From Capsulimonas corticalis (GTDB taxonomy: Bacteria; Armatimonadota; Armatimonadia; Armatimonadales; Capsulimonadaceae), in assembly GCF_003574315.2 (NCBI RefSeq), contig NZ_AP025739.1, forward strand, positions 2,914,001 to 2,978,000: a stretch of DNA of 64,000 nucleotides. The letters are read 5' to 3'. The notes below the pieces were generated by a model, which did not search any database, was not told where the DNA came from, and was given only the letters and a program-made list of their open reading frames with translations. The stretch's first letter is position 1. Each line of letters starts with the position of its first letter. Positions 16,857 through 25,269 of the stretch are shown one piece after another. The position numbers and the translations under genes were made by a program.

Positions 16857-18686
16857 ATGATGAGTATCCCACGCGCGGAATATCCGCGTCCGCAGTTTGT
16901 CCGGTCGGAATGGCTCAGCCTGAACGGCGAATGGGAGTTTGAGATCGACAACGGCGACAGCGGTCTGGACCGCGGCCTGCGGGAGCGTGCGCTGGAGCAG
17001 CGGATCACGGTCCCGTTCTGTCCGGAATCGCCGCTTTCCGGCGTCGATCACAAGGATTTCATGCTGGCCGTATGGTATCGCCGCGTCGTGACGCTTCCGA
17101 GCGAATGGAGCGGCAAGCGCGTTCTGCTCCACTTCCAGGCCGTGGATTACGACACCACCGTTTGGGCGAACGGCGTCGAAGTTGGCCGGCATCGCGGCGG
17201 CTTCTCGCCGTTTAGCTGCGACCTCAACGGCGTAGCCGCGCCGGGCGAGACCGTCACCATCGTCGTCCGCGCCCGCGACGACTACCGCACGGCGCAGCCG
17301 CGCGGCAAGCAGGCCACGAAGTACGCTCCTTACGCCTGTCTGTACACGCGCACCACCGGCATCTGGCAGTCCGTCTGGCTGGAGCCCGTCGCCGATGTTT
17401 CCCTGAAGCGCCCGCGCATCACGCCCGATGTGGCGAACAGCACGCTTCGGATCCAGCAGCAGATCACGAATAACCGGCCCGGCTACCGTGTCCGCGCCAG
17501 CGTCAGCGACGGCGACGGCGTTATCGCTCAGGCCGAGTGCCGCGCCGATCTGGACCTCGCCGTCAACCTGGACCTGCGCATCCCGGAAGACCGCCTTCGT
17601 CTCTGGGGACCGGAAGATCCCTTCCTTTACGATCTGACTCTGGAGATCCTGGACGCCTCGGGCGCCGTGGTCGATCGCGCGGAGAGCTACGCCGGCATGC
17701 GCAGCGTCGCGATCGATGGTCTGAAGGTTAAGCTTAACGGCAAGGTCGTCTTCCAGCGGCTTATTCTGGACCAGGGCTACTATCCCGACGGCGTGATGAC
17801 CGCGCCGACGGAGGACGCGCTGATCGCCGATATCCAGATGTCGCTCGACGCCGGGTTTAACGGCGCCCGGCTGCATCAAAAAGTCTTCGAGGAGCGGTTC
17901 CTCTACCACGCCGACCGGATGGGGTATCTGGTGTGGGGTGAATTCGCCGACTGGGGCTGCGGCGGCTTTGGCCCGAGCCACGACCATCAGCAGATGGGCA
18001 TTACCTACGCGACTCAGTGGCTGGAGGTTCTGGAGCGCGACTACTCGCACCCGAGCATCATCGGCTGGTGCCCGCTCAACGAGACTTGGCAGAATATCAG
18101 CGACACGATCACGACCCTCGACGACGCCACTCGCGCCATGTTCCTGGCGACCAAGGCGATGGACACAAGCCGCCCCGTTCTGGATACCTCGGGCTACTCG
18201 CACCGCGTGCGGGAGGCCGATATCTACGACGCCCACGACTACATCATGGAAGGCTTCGAAGAGGGACTCGCGACCCGCATCGAGCGATACTCGAAAGTGG
18301 GCGAAGGCGTCGTCTACATCAACTTCAACAGCGACAAAGGGCAGCAGCCCAACTCCGTTCCATACAACGGCCAGCCGTACTTTGTCAGCGAGTTCGGCGG
18401 CTTCCGCTGGAATCCGAAGGAAGTCTCCACGGACTTCGAACAGCGCGACGCCAGCTGGGGCTACGGCTCGGACCCCGAGTCCCTGGAAAATCTGCACCAT
18501 CGCTTTGAAAAGACCTGCGATCTCTATCTCCTCAACGAGAATATGTTCGCCTACTGCTACACGCAGCTGACGGACATCTACCCTGAGGAAAACGGCATCT
18601 ACACCTTCGACCGCAAGCCCAAGTTCGATATCGCGCGTATCCACGCGATTCAGACCAAAAAGGCCGCGATCGAATCCGCCGAATAA
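16857..18686 (+). CDS. GH2 family glycoside hydrolase (beta-galactosidase/glucuronidase type)
   Basis: A 609-residue retaining beta-glycosidase with no signal peptide, so probably intracellular. The sugar-binding jelly-roll domain has LNGEWEFEIDNG and YDTTVWANGVEVGRHRGGFSPF, followed by an Ig-like domain. The TIM barrel carries the acid/base Glu409 in WCPLNETW and the nucleophile Glu512 in VSEFGGF. At about 600 residues it is the short GH2 form, without the extra C-terminal domains of LacZ. The start ATG 16857 follows AAGGAG. The divergent AraC gene is its likely regulator. The exact glycone (galactose, glucuronate, arabinose) is not decided by these motifs. Confidence 0.88.
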   Translation: MMSIPRAEYPRPQFVRSEWLSLNGEWEFEIDNGDSGLDRGLRERALEQRITVPFCPESPLSGVDHKDFMLAVWYRRVVTLPSEWSGKRVLLHFQAVDYDTTVWANGVEVGRHRGGFSPFSCDLNGVAAPGETVTIVVRARDDYRTAQPRGKQATKYAPYACLYTRTTGIWQSVWLEPVADVSLKRPRITPDVANSTLRIQQQITNNRPGYRVRASVSDGDGVIAQAECRADLDLAVNLDLRIPEDRLRLWGPEDPFLYDLTLEILDASGAVVDRAESYAGMRSVAIDGLKVKLNGKVVFQRLILDQGYYPDGVMTAPTEDALIADIQMSLDAGFNGARLHQKVFEERFLYHADRMGYLVWGEFADWGCGGFGPSHDHQQMGITYATQWLEVLERDYSHPSIIGWCPLNETWQNISDTITTLDDATRAMFLATKAMDTSRPVLDTSGYSHRVREADIYDAHDYIMEGFEEGLATRIERYSKVGEGVVYINFNSDKGQQPNSVPYNGQPYFVSEFGGFRWNPKEVSTDFEQRDASWGYGSDPESLENLHHRFEKTCDLYLLNENMFAYCYTQLTDIYPEENGIYTFDRKPKFDIARIHAIQTKKAAIESAE

Positions 18687-18698
18687 CATTGCCCAACG

Positions 18699-18738
18699 AA
18701 AAATCGCCGCCGGCCTGTACAGGCCGGCGGCGATTTTT
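18699..18738. terminator. Bidirectional terminator, perfect 40-bp palindrome
   Basis: AAAAATCGCCGCCGGCCTGT and its exact complement form a 20-bp stem with almost no loop, ending in TTTTT on both strands. It separates the convergent GH2 and metallo-beta-lactamase-fold genes. Confidence 0.9.
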
Positions 18739-18780
18739 GATTCTGGTTTTGATGCTAGGGCGAAGACTTCCGTCGAGGCT

Positions 18781-19740
18781 TCAGGCGCGCAAACGCCGCT
18801 TCAATCCTTCATACACATCCTGGGTGAACATATCGCCGGAGAGCACGACGCCGCCCCATTTCGCGTCAAGATCGCGGGTGGGCTTGGCGGCGATGACCTG
18901 ATCGAGCGTCTTGCGCGCGCTCACCATCGGCTGGATCCGCCCGCGCACCGTCGCGAGCATGTCTCGGGCGCTCTGGACTTCCGCGCGCGTGGCGAGCGGG
19001 CCGTGTCCCGGGATGATTTTCGTGTGCGCGTCGGAGAGCGAGAGCACGTGGTCCAGTCCCGCGATCATGCCGCCGATCCAGCCGCCGCTGTTATAATCGA
19101 TAAAGGGGTAGAAGCCATTGAAGAAGAGATCGGCGGCGTGGACGACATTGGCGCCGGGCAGATGGATAATGCTGTCGCTGTCGGTGTGCGCGGGCGCGAC
19201 ATGCCGAATCCGCACTTCTTCCGATCCGGCCGAGATCGTTTTGGCGACGGTGAATGTTTCGACGGGCCAGGCGATCTTTGGCTGGGCGGGGAACTTCGCG
19301 TGCAGCAGGTCGATCGCTTCGGGGCGGGAAAGGCGGCGGCGCACGTTTTCATGCCCGATGATGTGCGCGCCCTTGCCGGCCATATACGCATTGCCGCCGG
19401 TATGATCGAAGTGCCAGTGCGAGTTGATGAGCGTGGTGACGGGATGGGGGCTGACGCTCGCGATGGCCTTAGCGATATCCTGCGATCGTGTGGGAACGCC
19501 GCTATCGACGATCGTCGTCTTGGCGTCGCCGACGAGGATCAGGATGTTTCCGCCCAGGCCCGCGAGTAAATAGAGGTTTTTGGAAATCGGCTGAAGTTTC
19601 GCTTCGTTATGGTCGAAGTCGATGACGGGCGGAATATGTGGGCCGGGCGCGGCTTGGGACCGGGGCGCATCAAGGCCTCCCAGCGCCAAAGCGCCGGCGA
19701 GACCAACAGCGCCGCGCAGCAGTTCACGTCGATTCATCAT
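18781..19740 (-). CDS. Tat-exported metallo-beta-lactamase-fold hydrolase
   Basis: A 319-residue protein. The N-terminus NRRELLRGAVGLAGALALGG is a twin-arginine signal, so the enzyme is exported folded, probably with its metals. The metal site is SHWHFDHTGG (HxHxDH), followed by downstream ligands in APAHTDSD and PGHGPLAT and by an Asp in VVHAADLFFNG. Overall it resembles quinoprotein relay system or QuiP/SoxH-like members of the superfamily rather than a true beta-lactamase. The start at 19740 has AGGAG 8 nt upstream. It is a single-gene unit between a bidirectional terminator and a long leader. Confidence 0.87.
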   Translation of the reverse strand: MMNRRELLRGAVGLAGALALGGLDAPRSQAAPGPHIPPVIDFDHNEAKLQPISKNLYLLAGLGGNILILVGDAKTTIVDSGVPTRSQDIAKAIASVSPHPVTTLINSHWHFDHTGGNAYMAGKGAHIIGHENVRRRLSRPEAIDLLHAKFPAQPKIAWPVETFTVAKTISAGSEEVRIRHVAPAHTDSDSIIHLPGANVVHAADLFFNGFYPFIDYNSGGWIGGMIAGLDHVLSLSDAHTKIIPGHGPLATRAEVQSARDMLATVRGRIQPMVSARKTLDQVIAAKPTRDLDAKWGGVVLSGDMFTQDVYEGLKRRLRA

Positions 19741-20059
19741 GCGGTGATCTCCTCGGTGGGAATGTGTGTCTGACGCGCACACAGCCGCCAGAGCCTTTCG
19801 GCCCTGGCGGCTGCTTCGGAGCTAAGCCTTTACAGGCTGCCCGCTCCGGAGGCAACGGTACTGTACATTTCAGCCTCCCTTCTTGTGTTGTAGAGCGCTC
19901 TCAAATTTTCTATCGCCGCCGCGCTCTCCTACGCTAAAGCCGCGCGAAAAAATCTTTTTTGCGCTCCGTGTGTCTTCATCCAGACTTCATCCTCGCGCTT
20001 TACAATAGGAACGTGAGAGCAATGCTCTCCGGCGATATCGATCGAGAGGAAATTGGGAA
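19741..20059. other. Intergenic region with a hairpin and a weak promoter
   Basis: A strong hairpin lies at about 19785-19813: AGCCGCCAG pairs with CTGGCGGCT, with a small inner GCC/GGC stem. It has no T-run, so it is more likely part of the leader of the leftward gene than a terminator. At the right end, TACAAT at 20001-20006 is a plausible -10 for the DUF5666 gene. Nothing coding is seen. Confidence 0.4.
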
Positions 20060-20488
20060 ATGCAAATACTATTGCGGCAAAAGCAATCTTGGGGACTGCT
20101 CAGCGCATTCACGCTGCTGGCGGTTTGCGTGGCGCCGGCGCTGGCGCAGCGGCAAGGGCCGCCTCCGCCGCCGGGGGGCAAGGGGGCGTTTGGAAAGATC
20201 AGCGCGGTCAGCAGCAGTTCGATCACGGTGAAGAACCGTGAGGGGACGGCGACGACGTTCACCATTGCTTCGTTGGCGACCTTCAAGCTGGACGGCAAAA
20301 CGGCGGCGGTCTCCGATCTCGCGGCCGGTCAGTTCGCCGCCGTCACCAGCACGGATGGAACGACGACCACGGCGATTGATGCGCGCACCAAGATGGGGCC
20401 GCCACCCGGAGGCGGCGGTCCCGGCGGACCTCCGCCGGATGGGGGACAGGGCGGACCTCCGCCGGACGGTCCGCCTCCGGGAGAGTAA
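20060..20488 (+). CDS. Exported DUF5666-like protein with Pro/Gly-rich tail
   Basis: A 142-residue protein. A signal peptide (LLSAFTLLAVCVAPALAQ) is followed by a proline-rich linker and one small beta-barrel repeat: GAFGKISAVSSSSITVKNRE ... FTIASLATFKLDGKTAAVSD. That pattern matches DUF5666, a domain often found in exported proteins of unknown function. The last 30 residues are low-complexity Pro/Gly/Asp. The start ATG 20060 lies downstream of GAGGAAATTGGGAA. It is convergent with the sigma factor gene. Confidence 0.7.
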   Translation: MQILLRQKQSWGLLSAFTLLAVCVAPALAQRQGPPPPPGGKGAFGKISAVSSSSITVKNREGTATTFTIASLATFKLDGKTAAVSDLAAGQFAAVTSTDGTTTTAIDARTKMGPPPGGGGPGGPPPDGGQGGPPPDGPPPGE

Positions 20489-20509
20489 TCCGCACAAAAC
20501 GCAAACAAG

Positions 20510-20550
20510 AAAAACAGCCTGCATCCGCGGCGTGGCGCGAATGCAGGCTG
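20510..20550 (-). terminator. Rho-independent terminator of the sigma factor gene
   Basis: CAGCCTGCAT at 20515-20524 pairs with ATGCAGGCTG at 20541-20550, with an inner CGCG/CGCG stem. Read leftward, the hairpin is followed by TTTTT (20514-20510). Confidence 0.8.
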
Positions 20551-20590
20551 TGCTGCGTGCCGGTCATGGAGTTGTCTGGAGCGGCGTCGA

Positions 20591-21118
20591 TCATCCGGCG
20601 GTGCTCCATTCCTGATACTGACGCTGGATCTGCTTGACGTGGTACGCGACATTGGCGCTGGAGCATCCCAGTTCATCGCCGGCTTCGCGCCAGGTCATCC
20701 CGCGCAGCAGAGACTTCAGGACCGCCTGCTGGGTGGGCTTGAGCGCGCCGGTAAAGGCGCGGATGCTCAGATCCGTCTGGACATCGTTCCAGTCCATGGA
20801 CGAGGGCAGGGCGGCGACCTGTTCGTCTTCCAGCAGTTCGCAGCGGCGCCGACGCCAGCGCTTAACCGCGTCGAGCAGCCGCCAGCGGGCGTGCTTGAGC
20901 AGATACTGATCGGGATCCCCGATCGAGACGTCGATGTTTGTCAGCGCGTCGAGCAGTCCGACCCAGGCTTCCTGGAGCAGATCGTCGGCGTTTTCGTTGG
21001 TGCAGCGGGCGTAGTGCGCAGCCATCTTGGACATGCGCGGGCGGAGTCGGGCGACAAGCGCCTCACGGGCTTCGCGGTCGCCGTAGCGAGCGCGGTCATA
21101 GGAATAACTGGAAACCAA
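20591..21118 (-). CDS. Sigma-70 family RNA polymerase sigma factor
   Basis: A 175-residue two-domain sigma factor. Region 2 reads ENADDLLQEAWVGLLDALTN, followed by the region 2.3-2.4 segment DQYLLKHARWRLLDAVKRWRRRR. Region 4 is LKPTQQAVLKSLLRGMTWREAGDELGCSSANVAYHVKQIQ, a helix-turn-helix. The size fits ECF-like or SigH-like alternative sigma factors. No anti-sigma gene adjoins it. The frame opens at TTG 21130, but TTG 21118 has GGAGAAG 3-6 nt upstream and is preferred; there is no ATG. A short ORF and a promoter lie upstream at 21265-21458. Confidence 0.85.
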   Translation of the reverse strand: MVSSYSYDRARYGDREAREALVARLRPRMSKMAAHYARCTNENADDLLQEAWVGLLDALTNIDVSIGDPDQYLLKHARWRLLDAVKRWRRRRCELLEDEQVAALPSSMDWNDVQTDLSIRAFTGALKPTQQAVLKSLLRGMTWREAGDELGCSSANVAYHVKQIQRQYQEWSTAG

Positions 21119-21264
21119 AATCTTCTCCAAATAACAGTAAACAAGAGATAGCCTGATCGTGGAAACTCCACGGGCTGGGCGGTTGGCTCTCGTCGGCGCT
21201 ATCTGGAAAAACCGGCTTCAGGCGGGGACCGTGACAAACTTACTGTCGCGGACAGGGGAGCAGG

Positions 21265-21375
21265 TTATGCAGACGGCAGCCGAAACGAGGCGACCGATGT
21301 GTATCCGGTCGGCGGTACAGTGAGTACCCAGACCTGGATGCTTGCAAAGGAATGTTTAATATTTGCGAACTTCAC
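21265..21375 (-). CDS. Candidate 36-residue small protein upstream of the sigma factor
   Basis: An open frame starts at GTG 21375 with a strong AAAGGAG 8 nt upstream and stops at 21265. It encodes MKFANIKHSFASIQVWVLTV and 16 more residues. A TATAAT on the leftward strand at 21453-21458 could transcribe it. It could be a leader peptide of the sigma factor mRNA, 150 nt downstream, or a real small protein. I recognise no family. Support comes only from the ribosome site and the -10, so it is tentative. Confidence 0.35.
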   Translation of the reverse strand: MKFANIKHSFASIQVWVLTVPPTGYTSVASFRLPSA

Positions 21376-21481
21376 GGGTGCGGCTCCTTTCGGTAGTTTG
21401 GGTGCGGCGGTGTTCCGGAAAGTCTCGTGACGTCTTCCCGGGCCGTACAGTTATTATATCGATTGCTTTGCGAATTTTGCT

Positions 21482-21525
21482 AAAGACGCGCGAAAATAAA
21501 TTTAAATTTATTTTCGCGCGTCTTT
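21482..21525. terminator. Bidirectional terminator, perfect 44-bp palindrome
   Basis: AAAGACGCGCGAAAATAAAT and its complement form a 22-bp stem with T-runs on both sides (TCTTTTTT to the right). It ends the leftward GH51 transcript just 6 bp after the stop codon. Confidence 0.9.
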
Positions 21526-21531
21526 TTTGCT

Positions 21532-23028
21532 TTATTCCGCAGAGAAAACGGCGCTCAGGACCGAGTGCGGCGGCAGTATGATCCGCCATCCCGACTCGGC
21601 GTCGCCTTCGACGGCGTGCGGCGCGGGGACGATGCTGTTTGGCGTCTCGGGGCCGTTCGCGGCGCGCGGATCGTTGGCGGTCAGGATCTGCGCGGATGGG
21701 ACGGCGGCGTTCGACAGGCCCGGCAGTACAATGGTCGCGGACTCGGACAGATGCCGGTTGACCAGGGTAATGGCGAGTGAGCCGTTCGCCGCGCGGGACG
21801 CCGTCGCGCTGACGGCCGGGGCGCCGTCCGGCGTGGTGACGGGAGATTGGACTTCCACCGGGAGCGCCTGGGCGCCGATATGCGGCGCGTGCATGCGCAG
21901 AACGTGGTAAGTCGGCGTCACCCACATCCGCGCGCCTTCCGTCATCACGGGCGCGTGCAGGACATTGACGATCTGCGCAAGGTTCGCGAGCGTCAGGATA
22001 TTGCACTGGCGATGGAAGCCTTCCAACGCCACGGCGGCCGCGAGGGCGTCGCGCAATGTGCCGGCCTGCTCGTAGGTGATCGGCTCGCGCGGCGTGGCGC
22101 CGCCCTGGTCGCCCCAGAAGCGCGCTTCGGGGTGCCAGACGCCCCATTCGTCGAGCGCGACGCCGACCTTATGATCCTCGCCGAACTCGGCCCGGATAAT
22201 CTTTTCGGTGCGCGTGATGAACTCCTCCGTGGCGGCGGCTTCGGCGATTAGCGCGTAGTATTGCTCGTCGCTGAAGCCCGTTTCCGGACCGCCCTTGAGC
22301 CAGTACTGATGGATGGAGATGTGCTGGACGAGCGAGGGAATCCGTTTCAGGATTTTGACCAGCGTCTTATTCCACTCGTCCTCCTGCCCGCACGCCACCA
22401 TCTCGATGTCGGGGGCGACATGCTGGAGCATCGTCGCATACCGGATATATTCCTTCGCGTAAGTCTCGGCGTCGTAATTCCCGCCGCAGCCCCAGTTCTC
22501 ATTGCCGACGCCCCAGAGCTTTACGCCGTACGGCTTTTCGGCCCCGTTCGCCGCCCGCTCGCGCGCAAGCGTCGTGTCGACGGCGCTGTTGCAGTACTCC
22601 ACCCAGTCGCATAGCTCCTGCGGCGTCCCGCTGCCCATATTGCCGGCCAGATACGGCTCCGCGCCGATCCGGGCGCAGAAGGTCAAAAACTCATCCGTGC
22701 CGAGGCTGTTGTCGTCCTGCACCTGAAGACCGCAGGAGAGGCCAAGCCGAACGGGACGCGATTCGGACGGGCCAACGCCGTCGCGCCAGTGGTAATGGTC
22801 GGCGTAGCATCCGCCCGGCCAGCGCAGCATGGGAACCGGCATCGCCGCGAGCGCTTCGAGCACATCGGCGCGCACGCCGTTCTCATGCGGCATCGCGTCG
22901 CAATCCGCGCCGACCCACAAGCCGTCGTAACAGCAGCGGCCAAGATGCTCGGCGAAGTGGCCGTAAAGACGAGGGGAGATCGTCCCGATGGGAGAATCGA
23001 CTTGGATAGCAATAGTAACGTTGTTCAC
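21532..23028 (-). CDS. GH51 alpha-L-arabinofuranosidase
   Basis: A 498-residue intracellular enzyme that cuts terminal alpha-L-arabinofuranose from arabinoxylan or arabinan fragments. The N-terminus has ISPRLYGHFAEHLGRCCYDG and LRWPGGCYADHYHW, both diagnostic of GH51. The acid/base is Glu177 in GVGNENWGCGG and the nucleophile is the Glu in ALDEWGVWHPE. The C-terminal beta-sandwich is intact and the length is normal. The start is GTG 23028, with AAGGAAA 6 nt before it. A MITE-like repeat lies between it and the TlpA-like gene upstream. Confidence 0.93.
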   Translation of the reverse strand: MNNVTIAIQVDSPIGTISPRLYGHFAEHLGRCCYDGLWVGADCDAMPHENGVRADVLEALAAMPVPMLRWPGGCYADHYHWRDGVGPSESRPVRLGLSCGLQVQDDNSLGTDEFLTFCARIGAEPYLAGNMGSGTPQELCDWVEYCNSAVDTTLARERAANGAEKPYGVKLWGVGNENWGCGGNYDAETYAKEYIRYATMLQHVAPDIEMVACGQEDEWNKTLVKILKRIPSLVQHISIHQYWLKGGPETGFSDEQYYALIAEAAATEEFITRTEKIIRAEFGEDHKVGVALDEWGVWHPEARFWGDQGGATPREPITYEQAGTLRDALAAAVALEGFHRQCNILTLANLAQIVNVLHAPVMTEGARMWVTPTYHVLRMHAPHIGAQALPVEVQSPVTTPDGAPAVSATASRAANGSLAITLVNRHLSESATIVLPGLSNAAVPSAQILTANDPRAANGPETPNSIVPAPHAVEGDAESGWRIILPPHSVLSAVFSAE

Positions 23029-23074
23029 GAGTTTTCCTTGGTTAATCGTTTAGATTTATGCGTGGTAATGGAAG

Positions 23075-23222
23075 GAGGCCCTCACCCCCCGGCCCCCTCT
23101 CCCAATTTTGGGAGAGGGGGAGTCAGAGGGAGTTTTTTATTTGGATCAAAGATCCAAAATCTTACTCCTAACCCTCTCCTAAGATTGGGAGAGGGTGGCC
23201 CGAAGGGCCGGGTGAGGGCCTC
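23075..23222. repeat. MITE-like dispersed repeat, copy 1
   Basis: A 148-bp element bounded by inverted ends: GAGGCCCTCACCC on the left and GGGTGAGGGCCTC on the right. Inside are a CTCTCCCAATTTTGGGAGAG palindrome, a TTTGGATCAAAGATCCAAA palindrome and a second CTCTCC...GGAGAG stem. Copy 2 is at 57078-57244. It has no coding capacity. Confidence 0.85.
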
Positions 23223-23228
23223 TGGCGA

Positions 23229-23759
23229 TTACGCCTTTTCGGCGAGCAGTTTCTTGATCATGACGCTCAGGCCGGCTTCTTCGCCTTCGCCGTAACCGGC
23301 CTGGCTCCAGCGGACATAGCCCTTCTTGTCGATCAGGAACATGGCGGGGATGCCGCTGACGTTGTACTTCTGCGCCGCCTTCATGTTGCTGGCGGGAGTG
23401 GCGGAGATGGTGTAGGTGACGCCGGCGGTCTTCATAAACGGCTTGACCTGGTCGAGGGTGTTCGGATCGTCGATGCTGACGCCGATGACTTTCAGACCTT
23501 TGGCCGCGAACTTCTTGTGCAGCGACTGGAGCGTCGGCGTCGCCATTCGGCAGGGGCCGCACCAGGTGGCCCAGAAGTCCATCAGAACGACTTTGCCGCG
23601 CAGCGACTGCATGCTCAGCGGGGCGCCGCTGATGGTGCGCGTGGTGAAGGCCGGGGCCTTGGTCCCGGCCGGCAGGACGGCGTCCTGGGCGCGGCCCGGG
23701 CCGCCGATCGCCAGCGCGCCGAAGGCGAGGATCAGCCCCGCGAGTGTGGTATGTCGCAT
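23229..23759 (-). CDS. TlpA-like thiol-disulfide oxidoreductase, exported
   Basis: A 176-residue thioredoxin-fold protein. The signal peptide is LAGLILAFGALAIGGPGRA. The AhpC/TSA-Redoxin fold follows, with VVLMDFWATWCGPCRMATPT carrying the CxxC redox pair and GIPAMFLIDKKGYVRW with the conserved cis-Pro. It would reduce or isomerise disulfides outside the cytoplasm, for example during cytochrome maturation, but no ccm genes are nearby. The start ATG 23759 has AAGGAG 10 nt upstream; a longer frame to 23861 lacks support. Confidence 0.9.
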   Translation of the reverse strand: MRHTTLAGLILAFGALAIGGPGRAQDAVLPAGTKAPAFTTRTISGAPLSMQSLRGKVVLMDFWATWCGPCRMATPTLQSLHKKFAAKGLKVIGVSIDDPNTLDQVKPFMKTAGVTYTISATPASNMKAAQKYNVSGIPAMFLIDKKGYVRWSQAGYGEGEEAGLSVMIKKLLAEKA

Positions 23760-24084
23760 CGTTGTCGTGCTCCTTGATCGCCGGGCGATCGTTTCAGGCT
23801 TGCGAAATTCTAATATTGCGATGGCGTCCGGACGTACAATTTTCGCTGTCGCAGGGTACAATCAGGGCGTTCTCATCTCACGGATAGAGATGAACCTCAT
23901 TATCCACAAAAAAGCCCCAAATATCTCATCGCCCATCGAGGCAACTTCGGCCACACCGAGCAGAAACATCGCGGACAGAAACGGCGGATACTCGTGTCGG
24001 AGCGCACGGGATTATTTGACGCGTCTTCATTCGCCAATGTTCCTCTGACTAAACTCTCAATTCAATGGTTAAGGAACGTTTGAT
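23760..24084. other. Divergent intergenic region, no gene seen
   Basis: These 325 bases lie between the leftward TlpA-like gene and the rightward membrane SBP gene. I find no convincing reading frame, terminator or promoter pair. AAGGA at about 24071 is the ribosome site of the next gene. Confidence 0.4.
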
Positions 24085-25221
24085 ATGCGTGAACGCTCCA
24101 TCTATATCGGCATCGTCGTGATGCTTTTGGCCGCCTTCGCCATCGGCGGATGGCGCTCCCGCCACGCCAGCACCTTAAGCGGAGTCGGCGAGGACGTTGT
24201 CAATTTGACGCTGCTGACCACGGAAGACAAAGCAAGCTGGGTGCGCGCCGAGGTCTACGGATTCAATTACGAGAACAGTAAAAAATATCATGTGACGTTC
24301 GCCTACGCCGATGCGCGTTCGGCAATGCAGTCGATCCTGAACGGCGGGAGCAAGCCCGTTCTGTGGAGCCCGGACAATCCCATGTGGGTCGCCCAGGCCT
24401 CAAACGCCTGGCGCGAGCGGCGCGGGACGCCGCTGGTGGATCTTCAGGATCCTTCCAGTTATCGAGTCTTTCTGCGCACCCCGGTCGTCTTCCTGACGAC
24501 CCGGGACAAAGCGCCTTATCTGCGCGAGAAGCTTGGCGGCGGCGATCCCTGGCGCAGCGTCTACGATCTGAGCATGGGACGGCGCGAGGCGCCGTGGGGC
24601 AGCGTCCATTTCGCCCACGCCGATCCCCTGGTCTCGAACGCTGGCATGCTGACGCTGGGGATGATGCTCAATGAATACGCCCGCGAGAGCCACGGCTCCG
24701 GCGACATGGTCCAAACCGCGAGCCGTCCGGAGTTCGGCGCGTACCTTTCGGATCTGGAGCGCGGCTTGAAGTACGATCCAAGCTGCGCCGCCGGTTCCTA
24801 TGCGCTGGTGGAGGACTATTTAAAAAACGCCAACGGGCGCGATTTTATCACGGCGTATGAGAGCGTCGCGCTCGGGGCCGCCGCGAAAACCCCCAATCTC
24901 GCCGTCGTCTATCCCAACCCAACCCTGGAAGCCCAGCAATCGATGTGCGTGCTGAGCGCCCCCTGGGTGACGCCCGCGCAGCGCGCCGGCGCGCAGGCGT
25001 TCATGGCCTATGTCCGGCGCGACCAGGCGCTGCGCGACGGCCTCAAGTACAACATGCGTCCCGATACGGCGAGTGAAGACCTCTCGCTCGCCCCCAAGCT
25101 CCGCGCGCACGCCGCGCAGGGCTTCCAGGTCAACTACAGCGCGGAGGATGTTCCTCCCTACGGCGCGCTCAACATCGCCGCCGCGCAGTGGGGGAGCCAC
25201 GCGCGCACGGCCTCCCGCTGA
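24085..25221 (+). CDS. Membrane-anchored extracellular solute-binding-like protein (SBP_bac_11 type)
   Basis: A 378-residue protein with one N-terminal membrane segment (YIGIVVMLLAAFAIGGW) and no further hydrophobic span. The rest has a type II periplasmic-binding fold: DVVNLTLLTTEDKASWV, SMQSILNGGSKPVLWSPDNPMW, then WGSVHFAHADPLVSNAGMLT, which is the phosphate-contact-like segment of this group. Such domains occur fused or next to VWA domains in TelA/YceG-type stress operons; here no VWA or TelA gene is present. It is followed after 48 bp by a two-TM coiled-coil protein, probably in the same operon. AAGGA lies 9 nt before the ATG. Confidence 0.7.
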   Translation: MRERSIYIGIVVMLLAAFAIGGWRSRHASTLSGVGEDVVNLTLLTTEDKASWVRAEVYGFNYENSKKYHVTFAYADARSAMQSILNGGSKPVLWSPDNPMWVAQASNAWRERRGTPLVDLQDPSSYRVFLRTPVVFLTTRDKAPYLREKLGGGDPWRSVYDLSMGRREAPWGSVHFAHADPLVSNAGMLTLGMMLNEYARESHGSGDMVQTASRPEFGAYLSDLERGLKYDPSCAAGSYALVEDYLKNANGRDFITAYESVALGAAAKTPNLAVVYPNPTLEAQQSMCVLSAPWVTPAQRAGAQAFMAYVRRDQALRDGLKYNMRPDTASEDLSLAPKLRAHAAQGFQVNYSAEDVPPYGALNIAAAQWGSHARTASR

Positions 25222-25269
25222 GGCTCGTTCCGCGCTTGGCCCTCACTGCTTCCAGGATATGAGAGACCG

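Noticed and set aside
16797-18689. 630-codon leftward open frame opposite the GH2 gene
   Set aside because: An antisense shadow of a GC-rich gene. It overlaps GH2 fully and its protein lacks recognisable domains.
21131-21360. Riboswitch before the sigma factor
   Set aside because: GC-rich paired segments are present, but I could not match the conserved core of cobalamin, c-di-GMP or other classes I know.
23075-23222. CRISPR-like repeats in the GGGAGAGG-rich block
   Set aside because: The repeats are inverted, not regularly spaced direct repeats, and there are no spacers or cas genes.
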